Shown in pieces: positions 54,782 to 64,000 of a stretch of 64,000 nt of DNA. This DNA is from Lepidodermella squamata (taxonomy: Eukaryota; Gastrotricha): positions 1,550,001-1,614,000 of the forward strand of contig JBLDXI010000011.1 in assembly GCA_047495785.1 (NCBI GenBank), in the 5' to 3' direction. The position numbers and the translations under genes were made by a program. Every line of letters begins with the position of its first letter. Position 1 is the first letter of the stretch. Under the pieces are notes generated by a model. That model did not search any database. It had not been told where the DNA came from and saw only the letters and a program-made list of their open reading frames with translations.

Positions 54782-57700
54782 TCAACCGCGACGGGCTCTT
54801 TTAGGCGGTGATTTAAAATCAGAATCAACACTCATCGATTCGCTAGAACCATCGTCGCCGCTATTTTGCTCGTCACCAGATTCTTCATTTTCACTTGAAT
54901 TTGAACCATCATCAGAGTCGGAATTTGTTGAAGTTTCCTCCTCTTCTTCTTCTTCGCTTGATTCAACCTCAGGCTCGGCTGGCCGTTGCCGGGTTTGCCG
55001 CATTTGCCGCGGGTTGATTGGCGCGATTTCGGATGAATCATCGCTGGAAGACGCGTTTTCTTCTTCTTCCTCCATGAAAGTTGGCACCTTGATGCGGCGA
55101 TGTTTGACGGCTGATGAAGATGGACCGGGCGGGATCGGGGAGGCGACTTTAATGCTCGCCGAAGATTTTCCGCCACCCAGTTTCGGCACAGGCAACGATT
55201 TTCCGCCGACAGCCGGGCTATTTCGGGCTAAAATATCAACAAAAATAACAATTTTTAGAATTTTTCAAAAAATGAATTTTAGATGGCTGATTGCGGTGTC
55301 AATAATAAGTCGGTGACGCATGGCCGACTGTTGGACAGAATTGTTATGTGAAGTGGCCTGACGAACGAAATCTGCAATTCGAGTCGAAGTTGGTGCAAAC
55401 AGAATTACACGAAAACTCATCCAGAATAGTCGAAGGTCTATATTCCACGGGTCAATAATTGCCTCGAGAACATTCAATTCCCATCGGACAACGTCTACAA
55501 TCTGCTATCGGTCTTCAATCCCAAGTTCGGAGATTTACGAAAAATTTAATTAGCTTATTCGTTGTGGGCGTGTTTGCGCGTTTAGAGGACGATCTTTAGG
55601 CGCGAAGTGGGCAAAACTTTCCTAAATCTTTCCTAACTTATCCTAGGTTTTGATGCCTTTTCTAAGCCACCTCTCCTTGTCCTAACAGAGTTGGAGTTTA
55701 CAATGCTGAATCTTTTTAGGATAGATTTTTGCGCTCTATATTGATGGTAGCTGCTGCGACTCTTGAGGTCAAATGCCTTTAATCGATGCGGGGCCATTCG
55801 ATTTTGCGGCTAATTGGAGATTCGAAACCAGGACCTGTCTGTGGGGAAGTCGTTATCGACGGTAAAAGGACGAAGAAAACTATCGATTGCCCGGTCAAGA
55901 GGCCTGAATGTGAGGTCGATTTTCGCCGAACTCATTCCTATTTCCATCAGGTACTGTACTGCACTGGTCGAAGCCTCGGCAACATCATTCTCTGGTGTGA
56001 TGTGGATTGGATCGTCATTCAGGTACCTCGCGATGATCGAATATGGACAATGTGATCAATTTTTATTGGAAACACTATATTCCAGCCATGTTTGATGACA
56101 TCATCAAGTATTCATTTAACTATTTGTACTGATTGCTGCTCACGAAGCTCAATGTCATGATTTAAAATACTTTCTTATTTTTATGAAGCTCAATCTAATC
56201 TAATTTCTATGCAATTGTTATCATTTAATTTTTCTCGTTCAACTGATTTCGAAACGACAAATTTCTCAGTAACTGTTATTGCTTTTTTAACAGGCTCTGG
56301 CTTCAAACAATTGCTCGGAGAAGATCCTGAGAACCGGCGAACTAATTGCGCTAATTGTAAGAATCACAAGAAACGCGTCATGACGAAAACTACTGCGCTG
56401 TTTGTCTTGTTCCTCTGTGTATCAATTGCTACATCCACACCAAATTTCGTGAAGTTTTCGGAATTTTTTTTGTTGACTAATCTTGCTCTTTAAAAATATT
56501 GCAAGGATGTGAGGCGGTAGATTGAAACACGGCGAATTCAATGGTGAATCGGAGTTGCCAGAAAATCGATAACCAATAATCAATAATCGATAATCACTGA
56601 TTTTTTAGCTAATAAAGAGTTTTTCGCGATTTTTGACTCGAAATTCGTATTTTTCAGGTGCCAAATGACATAGATGACACGAAGTCATGAACTTTAGGCA
56701 TTCACTCAACGGGGAAAAAAATCGTAAAAAAGTGATACTTCTGCATACGCAAATACGCGTATAAGGTAAATTTCTGCAAATTTTTATTTACGCAAATGTG
56801 CGTATGTGGTACGTAGAGTGTTAATCATCGTTCAATGGATTTGAATGTAAATGTGAATGTGGCATATTGGATGGCGAATGTGTATGAAAAGATCTACAAA
56901 ACACCTGAAATAAATAAGGATATTAATAATAAATCAACTACCTAAATGAGAAATTATGACTAAGACAACGCTAAGGAGAGCTGAGTGGCGAGAATACGCA
57001 TTTAAAACAGTTCCCTATTCTAATGCCACCTTCGAACAGTGACAAGAATTAGTGAAAATCTTAAAGCCAAGATAATCTTCTATCTGAAGATATAAAAATC
57101 TCGCCAATGTGATGCAGGTTAGCGTCAAAATTGGCGGAATTTGGCGCCGTTTCTTAGGAAAGATTTTGCACAGGCGCGCCAATAGTCGACCTCAAGTTCA
57201 ATTAAATAAATAAATATTCAAATTGTGCAGAAAAAATACTGAATTTAAATTTAACAAATAAATTAAAATTAAGCAGCCGTCAGTGAGGAAATCGCAAAAA
57301 ATCGCGAGAAAGTGCCGAATTTAAAGGCTCCTGACAGCTTCAGCTTCTGATTAGTTTGAACTCATGGTTAACGATGTCGATTTTTAGGCCAAAGTGTGGA
57401 TGATATTATTATATATCTGGATCTCTCTAAGGCTTTTAATACTGTGTCCATAATTTTACTCGGGGAGATCAATATTTGCGATTTGTGTAATATTATCTCT
57501 CTGATAGGTGCTCTCGTGAAATAATTATTGAACATTTTCAAGCCTTTTCCTCGATTAAAAATGTCAAAATTAAAAAATCCAAGTGCTTTAATTCAACTTT
57601 TGAACATTTCTAATTCAAGTCCGGAATTTTTTTATTTTTAAATTTCACGCTAGCAACTTGGCAAAGGGTCTTAATTTTGGTGTAACCCAAATTAATTAAT

Positions 57701-60271
57701 GAATAAATTCATTTTGTTATATTTTGTGGAATTTTACGAATAATTAAAAAAATCGATTTAAAGTATTAAATTTAATTAAAGATATTCTGTTGAATAAAAG
57801 CAAGAATTTGTTGTTACCTCTTGATGGTTTCGCGGCACTAGCCACCTTAACAGCAGCCGGGCTCGCTTTCGCTCGTTTATTCCCAGCCGATCCGGGCGGA
57901 CTTTTCAGGTCGAATTCACTCTTTAACCGATCGAAAATCGACCCAGGCGTTTTCTCCTCAGTCCTCGCGCCCAATTTGATCTTCAACCTCGGCGCAGTTG
58001 GCGGTTTAACCGGCGACGCTACCGGAATTTGAGGCTGTTGCTGCGGCTCCTTTCGAGGTGAAACAATCGCAGCAGTCCGAGCTGATGGCGATTTCGCGAG
58101 TCTCAACCGGATTTTATTCAATTTCGGATTCAAAACCGGCTGTTCGGCTGGTTTGTTTTTCGACGGCGAAACTTCAGTAGTCACAACGCGGTTCACTTTA
58201 GGCACGCCACTCGACGCCGGGGTATTACTACTACTACCACCCTCAGTTTTCAACGCGTCTCTGAACTTTTTCCGCTGAGATGCAATCAACTTTTTATCAT
58301 CATCAGTCACAACTTTCGCCAACTTTTCGTCAGGCAGCGAAGGGTAGACGCTTTCTAGGCCGAAAATTAGCCGCAAATCTTCAACGCTAGGCGACGCTCC
58401 AATCGCTGGCATCGGATCGCCGTCCATAAATAACCGCCGCCATGAAGAATTTGCGTCTTGCTCGGGTAATTTCTCGTAAATATCAGCCTCAGTTCGTAGC
58501 AGGGACCGTTTTTGTTTCTCGCGTCTCACGAGTAGGTAACACAAATTCCTCGCGCGTTCTAGATCTTGCCGTAGGACGATGAATCGGCGTAACGCAGCTA
58601 GAACTGGGTTATCGACGACGAATGGCAGGCGTTCTTTGTCGACAACGCAAGCTCGAACTGCGGAGAGTAACGGCCGATTGCCTAAGGAGCGGCGTTTCAT
58701 TTTCCAATATGAGAAAACCCATTCGCCGACTGCAACCGGCGTTTTTAGCCGTTCTGAAATTGTCGTGGCACCACTTGTTAGCTGGAAAAAATTCGCCTCA
58801 GCTTCTTCCGCTCTAAATAAAAATAAATATAATAATTTAAAATTTAAATTTAATTTTATTCTATTTTAATTTATTTTTCTCAAAATTTAAATAAAAAAGT
58901 CAAATTTCAAAACTCGTAAGAAATTACTTTGTTGCTTTAGCATTTAGCCCAGAAGCTAGGGCTGATCGATTTGCCTCGCGGCTAGCTTGAGTAGACCGGC
59001 CTTTTTCCGGAACGAGCTGATTGCCCTTATTCGGCGCATCTCCCCTAATTTGAGCTGTATGTTTCCGGCAATAAGCCTTCAACGTAACATCAGCACCGTC
59101 ATCACTGAGCAACTCTTGCATTTCGAGGTTGGTTTCAAACGCGCACGTGACGTGGAAAGCGGTTTTACAAGCACCAACTGCGCACTGAATAGCAGCGCCG
59201 TTTGATTGTTTGCAAATAGAACAGACTAAACTCCAACGAGATTCTGGAATTTTCGCGATGTTAATGATAGGCTCCATTTTATCTGGATCTCCAAATCCGA
59301 CCTCAGGCACCCAAATTGCACAGTTCACATGCGCCCATCTTGTTCCACTCCTATAAAATTCAAATTAACCGAAAAACAGCGAAAAATGTAAATTCTATAC
59401 TTTGTAGGCTTCAACGCTCCACTTTTCTTGTTGCAAAGGCAACAAACAGGTTGCAGCCCCAATGAACAGGGTCTGCAAAGCCAGGAGCTGTCTGGGATTT
59501 TCGGAATGCCGTAACAAGCCTGGTGAACGCAAATATCGCATCGATCGCAGAAAACCATTTCGTTATCTTCCTCGCCTTCGGGTGACCAACAAACATCGCA
59601 GACAATATCGTCTTCATCAGGGCTTGGCCCGTTTCCCAACCGTTTTGACATGTTTTGAAAGCACTCGATTTCCCACGCTTCGATGAAACGTTCGAAGGTA
59701 GCTATGTCCAACGGTTGTAAGCCGCATTCAACCATTTTAACGTTAAATAACCGCAACCACGCTGCATCTTGCTCATCGGCGTCATACTTGCAGGTATTCG
59801 TGTCTTCTGTGACTAGATGTTGCGTTAATTGGTGAACGATCGTGTCAAAACGCTCGTCTGCTTTGAAGTGGAGAAGTTTATCACGCGGTAGGGTGAAAGA
59901 TTGAGAGTGTAAAGCAAGAGAGAGATGGACAGGTTCGACAATAGGCACTGGAACGTCGTCCAGATTGACGGGAACTTGAACAGGTCGCTGCCATTCTTCC
60001 TTCCATTGATCTGTGACTTCGAAGTAATCTTCACGATCGACGTATTCACTGTCAGGCAGCTTCATCGCCGATATTAAATCCATCCTAAATAACTACATAT
60101 AGCGAAATTAATCATATTGATAACAATGTAGCTAATTCATACCTCCGCGGGCCGATCTTTGTCGCCCTGTTTGTCGGAAAACACAGCAGCTCGATATTCT
60201 GACTTCACCGGGTGGCTGTCATCGTCACAGCCGCCGCCACGACTTCGACTTGATTTTCCTTGTCTAGGCAT
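54782..60271 (-). CDS. JADE-family PHD-finger protein (HBO1 histone acetyltransferase scaffold)
   Basis: Exons are 60271-60143, 60092-59401, 59350-58928, 58812-57818 and 55227-54782, giving 894 residues with all phases consistent. Starting exon 2 with TTATTTAGG gives LFRMDLISAMKLP, matching the conserved JADE N-terminus. An Epl1-like block is followed by PHD1 at about 208-252 (CDVCWSPEGEEDNEMVFCD) and an extended zinc-knuckle PHD at about 256-371. Then come the JADE-specific VFSYWKMKRR and RQDLERARNLCYLLVRREK helices and a basic, Pro/Ala-rich tail. Known JADE proteins scaffold HBO1 complexes for histone acetylation. The last exon (acidic, ending SPPKRARRG) is joined across a 2.6-kb intron on phase alone, so the C-terminus is less certain. 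Confidence 0.85.
57396..57524 (+). mobile_element. Decayed non-LTR retrotransposon reverse-transcriptase fragment
   Basis: On the plus strand, inside JADE intron 4, a frame reads DDIIIYLDLSKAFNTVS. This matches the LINE reverse-transcriptase motif around the first catalytic Asp (usually Y-L/F-D-F/L-S-K-A-F-D-T-V). The frame ends at a TAA at 57522. No endonuclease or other reverse-transcriptase motifs were found nearby, so it is a short relic. Confidence 0.7.
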
Positions 60272-61267
60272 TATGTCATAAAGTAATTCAGCTATAGGAG
60301 GGAATAAAGCATAGGTAGAGGTTGAGCGAATTGAGCGAATTCCCGGAATGAGGGGCATGGCATAAATCATAAATCGACAAGCACCTTTAAGACTCTGGCC
60401 TATGAGATGGGTACAGAAAAAATGGTCCCAAACCTTACCTAAACAGCATTCGCTGTAGCCAATTGTCTAATAAGCTACGTCTGAACTTTTAGACAAGTTA
60501 TGGGCATTAAAATACCCTAGATGTTTCCGATGCATTTTTGAAATTGAATTCCCAAGGCTATTACAAGGTCGCAGCAATCATCCAATGAGAACGGGATAAA
60601 GAATAAAGAACGCGGTGCGGGCGGCGCTGGAGTTAACTGATACACCTGCAGCAACTGATACATCAGAATAAACATTAAGATCAACTAATCGGCGTGGCGA
60701 TCATTTACGGGTAGGACCTAGCGCCTGCTGCCGCCTGCTGTTGGCTGTAGCGAACTTGGAGCTGGCGGAAAGAATCAAACTTCAAACCCAAATTGAGTCT
60801 TGAGTCATGAAGATAACGACGGCTTTGCACCCAGTTCAGAGTTTAGCCGCTTCACAAAGCCCCAAATCAGCTTTCTTTGGGCTAAGAGAGAGGCACAAAG
60901 CCTTTCAAAAAGGTCACGTCAACGGGTAACTGATACCTTGTCTTGCCAGCTATCTCAAAAGTTGGTGGTTTTTTTCAAACTTCGCGATGATTGAAAACTT
61001 CGCGCCAAAACTATATTTCATTAAGTTTTCAACTATTTTTCTAATCGGAAATTGCTGAATGAAAAAATGTAACAAGTTGCTATAGATTAGAGCTGTTGAA
61101 CAAATATTTCATAAAATATGTTTTTTACAGTTTTGCTGTCCCTCACCTGACCAGTTCGCCGGCTTGGAGGTTTTGCCAAAAGCCAAGTTCTAACTCAGAA
61201 AATTCGAGATCTTGCGAGTAGCTTCGTCTATATTTAAAGTTCCGGTGACCCATTCGAAGCAACATAG
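60272..61267. other. Divergent promoter region between JADE and PSMD9
   Basis: About 1 kb lies between the two start codons, which point away from each other. No gene is seen. A T-rich tract ending ACAG near 61128-61131 could be a splice or trans-splice acceptor for the PSMD9 leader. Confidence 0.4.
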
Positions 61268-61980
61268 ATGGACGTCGATTTGCAGCCAACAAATAAGCTC
61301 GTAGGTGAGATGAAAGAAATGATGGAGAAGAAGTTGCTGATGGAATCGCAGATCAAGCAGCTCATTGGAGTACTCGAAAACGTTCGTTGTTAATGTCGCT
61401 TGCCTATCCATAAGCTCATGCTTTTTCTCATCAGGAGAAGGGCGTTGGTATGAACGAACCTCTGGTTGATTCAGAAGGCTACCCGAGAGCCGATGTTGAC
61501 GTCGTTGCCGTTCGCCATGCTCGCCACGATTTAATTTGTCTTCAGAACGACCACAAACATCTGATGCGTGAAATGGAGGACAAATTGTATGAAATCCACG
61601 AACGTGCTCGCCTCGAAGGTAAAGACGCCGTTGAGCAATTACTGCAAGCACCTCTCGCTCCAAGACGCCCTTTCATGAAAGTTCGTCGAGTTGAACCGGA
61701 ATCGCCTGCCCAGCGTGACGGAATCTTAGTCGATGACGTCCTCGTTCAGTTCGGCCGTGTTACTTGCGTCAACTACACCCAGGAGTTGCTCTCGTCTGTT
61801 GTAACGACAAATCTCAACGTAATTTCATAACTGAAATGTCCGCATCATTATCAGTGTTTGCTATTTCAGAAACCACTTACGGTGGTCGTTCTTCGTCATG
61901 GCGTCGAAGTTGCTCTCACCCTTACTCCTCGTGTATGGAATGGTCGCGGTTATTTGGGCTGCGAGCTAATTCCTTATTGA
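61268..61980 (+). CDS. PSMD9: 26S proteasome assembly chaperone PSMD9 (p27 / Nas2)
   Basis: Exons are 61268-61381, 61435-61818 and 61870-61980, phase 0, giving 202 residues, close to the family norm of about 200-220. The N-terminal coiled coil (about 8-38) is followed by the diagnostic GVGMNEPLVDSEGYPRADVD. Then comes RHARHDLICLQNDHK, a helical linker, and a PDZ domain at about 113-200 (FMKVRRVEPESPAQRDGI; RVWNGRGYLGCELIPY at the end). The family chaperones assembly of the ATPase ring of the 19S particle by binding Rpt5 through its PDZ domain. The first donor is GTTCGT, a weak GT site, but joining there gives residue-for-residue agreement with the family. Confidence 0.95.
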
Positions 61981-62102
61981 TCCGGTCAACGAAAAACCCT
62001 TTCAGATGTCACTTTTGTGATCTTTGTAATAGATATAGGATGCATTCATATATTTATCCATGACAAATTATTCATTTTTTTCTTGCGTAGATTTATTAAA
62101 GA

Positions 62103-62806
62103 ATGTTGCCTAATCTACAACAAGCGCCAGCTGTTCCGTTGTACCGGAAAAGGCCGCATTGTTTACTCGGTCTTGGATTCAGTGCGGATGATGGCTTACT
62201 GCTCGAAGATGGCATTGAGCTTCAACCTGACCAGAAGCACCCTCGAGTCGAGATCAGCGATTCGTTGCAGAAAATGACAATCGGAGCGCAAGAATTCGCT
62301 GCAAATCCGGCAGATCATTTCAAAAATCCAGAAGCGACTGCGACGCCATCAAACTCGCCGGAAGATGTCGAAATGCTGCCAATATCCGATGAAGATACGA
62401 AGACCGCTCAAAATACTATTGCTACTGCTATTGATGATGACGATTTGGAAGATCTGCCTTCAACTAGCTCAGAGCCGGGTGGAATTATTTTCAAAGTACC
62501 TCTTTACCAACTCATCTCCTCGCCTCCTCAAGACAAATTTTTGAAAGAAAATCCGTAAGTACTAGCTAATATTGTTGGATTTTTTTTAGCTTCGTTGTTT
62601 AAAGGTGGATTCAGGCTAATGCTGGTGATAAGGCACTTGTGGTGTGGCAGCCATCTCCTTTCAGGGCAGCAGAGTCAAATCGAGTGCCATCAAATTGCAG
62701 TACGACATCATCTTCGAGCGCCTCAGATGCAATGCCAACTGATAGCGATGACGATCGCGATTCAGGTCATATCGATGAAGAGCCACTCGACCCTGATTAT
62801 GACTAG
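62103..62806 (+). CDS. Small acidic protein of unknown family, downstream of PSMD9
   Basis: Exons are 62103-62554 and 62605-62806, joined in phase 2 across a 50-bp intron, giving 217 residues. It has no signal peptide or membrane helix. The N-terminus reads PLYRKRPHCLLGLGFSADDG. The middle is acidic and Ser-rich. A block WIQANAGDKALVVWQPSPF opens exon 2, and the C-terminus is strongly acidic (EEPLDPDYD). AATAAA lies at 62880-62885. The ATG lies 122 bp after the PSMD9 stop. A pyrimidine run ending TTGCGTAG is just before it, which would suit a trans-splice acceptor in an operon. I do not recognise the family. Confidence 0.65.
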
Positions 62807-63342
62807 TAGGCGTTGTCTTGACTCGATAATTTCATATTCATGTCTTTCATCTGCGTGTGTAAATAATACTTATTGTTATAATAAATAAGTAGTAAATCGG
62901 TGGTTCAATAATTCGCTGCTGATCTATGATCTCTCTCGCGTATGTATCAGGTTCATTTGATTCGACGCGTTGTTTTGTTGATGATTATAACAAACCTGTC
63001 GCCTCCCGCCCGCCGCGAAAGCCGAAGCGTGTGGACGCATCTCACGACGAAAGGGCGCGCCTTATTTACGACATCTATTGTTGTGTTATTAATGCGCGCG
63101 CGCACCGTGCCGTTTTATTAAGTAGACATCGTACACACCTAGTCGTTTGTTTGCGATACTACGCCACACGCAACTGCCAAAGACCTGTAAATTATACTGT
63201 CAATTCGGTGCGAAATGTGACCGCCAAAAACACGCGTCCATTTTATTATTATACAATTAATTTTCATGACATATCACCCTTCTGCCTTAATTTTTTTAGA
63301 TTTTTTCTGAACAAAATTATTCGAAAAAATGACGTGACTATA
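62807..63342. other. Spacer before the last gene
   Basis: Contains GC-rich words near 63000-63060 in otherwise AT-rich sequence. No gene is supported. Confidence 0.4.
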
Positions 63343-63744
63343 ATGATTTTATACTTGCTGCTCATCGCATTTTCGACTTGCGAAGCATTCGAACGGCCGG
63401 TTTCTGTAATTTTCGATGGATCCAGCCCGTCGGCAGTTTGCGGCGCCTCGTATACCGGCTATTCGTTTCAAATGTCAATGTCGTGTCTACGACCGGCGGC
63501 AAATGCTGTGATTTTGGCGTCTTCAAACTTCAGCAATTCCATCCCTCGTTCGTCATGCTCGGCTAATTTTGTGACGCCCTGGACGCCTGCGTTGCCGAGA
63601 ATGTTTTTCATTGTGAAAATCACGCGTTTGCGGGTTCCGGCCGGTTCGAGGCTGCGAATCATTTCAGTCAATTCGAACGGTTCGCCGGTCGGAAATGCTG
63701 ATGTCGATGTTCGAAGTGGAAATCTCGATAATTTCAGAGAACAG
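63343..63744 (+). CDS. Secreted protein, first coding exon (gene continues past the window)
   Basis: The ATG at 63343 gives the signal peptide MILYLLLIAFSTCEA. About 119 residues with three Cys follow, up to a GTACGC donor after CAG at 63742-63744. A stretch PRMFFIVKITRLRVPAGSRL has the look of a CUB-type beta strand pair, but the match is weak. No acceptor that clearly continues the frame is visible in the last 256 bases, so the rest probably lies outside. Upstream in-frame residues are ignored because they give no signal peptide. Confidence 0.6.
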
Positions 63745-64000
63745 GTACGCTTTAAATCTCAAGAAATTAGCTGAGCACTTAATTTTTCGGAATCATGTTG
63801 TATTATTTTGCGAATTTTCCCTCATCTCAAATTAAATTGAAAAAATAATTGAAATTTAATTTAATTTCAAATATTAAAAAATTAATTTTAAGCGCACTTG
63901 ATCGTAAGAATTCCTGAAATTGAAGAAGCGGGACGCGCAAATTGAAAGCTTTCAGCGTTAATTAACGATGATGTTAGCACTTGAGTTCGCTTCCCTCGGC
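63745..64000. other. Probable intron of the last gene
   Basis: AT-rich sequence after the donor at 63745. No coding motif is recognised. Confidence 0.4.

Noticed and set aside
55786-56493. Nested plus-strand gene in JADE intron 4
   Set aside because: One frame has Cys-containing segments and another has a signal-like start. They could not be joined into a coherent model.
54782-60271. BRPF (lin-49 type) instead of JADE
   Set aside because: The FRxDLIxAMK start, the SYWKxKR block and the absence of bromodomain and PWWP domains fit JADE.
63343-63744. Firm CUB-domain call
   Set aside because: Only one strand pair looks right and the Cys pattern is incomplete in this exon.
1-64000. CRISPR arrays, rRNA genes and complete transposons
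   Set aside because: No repeat-spacer arrays, rRNA cores or full transposase or retrotransposon coding regions were seen on either strand.

Overview
This is nuclear DNA of a small invertebrate animal. It has spliced protein genes with GT-AG introns that are mostly 50-60 bp, AT-rich spacers and no bacterial features. The conserved genes are metazoan: an RDL-type GABA receptor subunit, a JADE PHD-finger protein, the proteasome chaperone PSMD9, a membrane collagen with EGF domains and LamG-like surface proteins. The short introns, strong family expansions and a very close same-strand gene pair suggest a compact genome such as a nematode or another micro-metazoan. A degenerate TTAGGG-type array inside one intron argues weakly against a TTAGG arthropod or a TTAGGC nematode. 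I do not name the phylum.

The first 13.5 kb is a plus-strand tandem array of a secreted cysteine-rich family I do not recognise. It has four intact copies, one copy broken by a frameshift and a stop, and one internally deleted remnant. Intact copies have four exons of about 240/114/258/141 nt, all in phase 0, and encode about 250 residues with 18 cysteines. Each copy, including the broken one, has a matching proximal promoter block with a TATA box. Four units also have a distal block carrying a dyad-like motif. Two more members lie head to head at 23.4-27.1 kb in a large inverted duplication, and two diverged members are at 37.1-39.1 kb.

From 15 to 23 kb there are three intronless F-box paralogues with acidic tails and an eight-pass membrane protein. 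From 27.6 to 35.5 kb two minus-strand paralogues encode signal peptide, three or four LamG-like modules and a C-terminal hydrophobic tail. From 39.4 to 51 kb lie a small single-pass membrane protein, the GABA receptor subunit, an ankyrin-repeat protein with a possible signal peptide, the transmembrane collagen-EGF protein and a 541-residue secreted protein with a duplicated domain of unknown type. After about 4 kb without a supported gene come JADE (minus), then PSMD9 and a small acidic protein (plus, 122 bp apart), and at the right edge the first coding exon of another secreted protein.

Most products in the first 51 kb are predicted to be secreted or on the cell surface, so this part looks like an accessory region. 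The stretch from 54.8 to 62.8 kb holds conserved intracellular genes. Exon coordinates come from reading splice sites by eye and checking reading phase. Functions beyond family level are inference.
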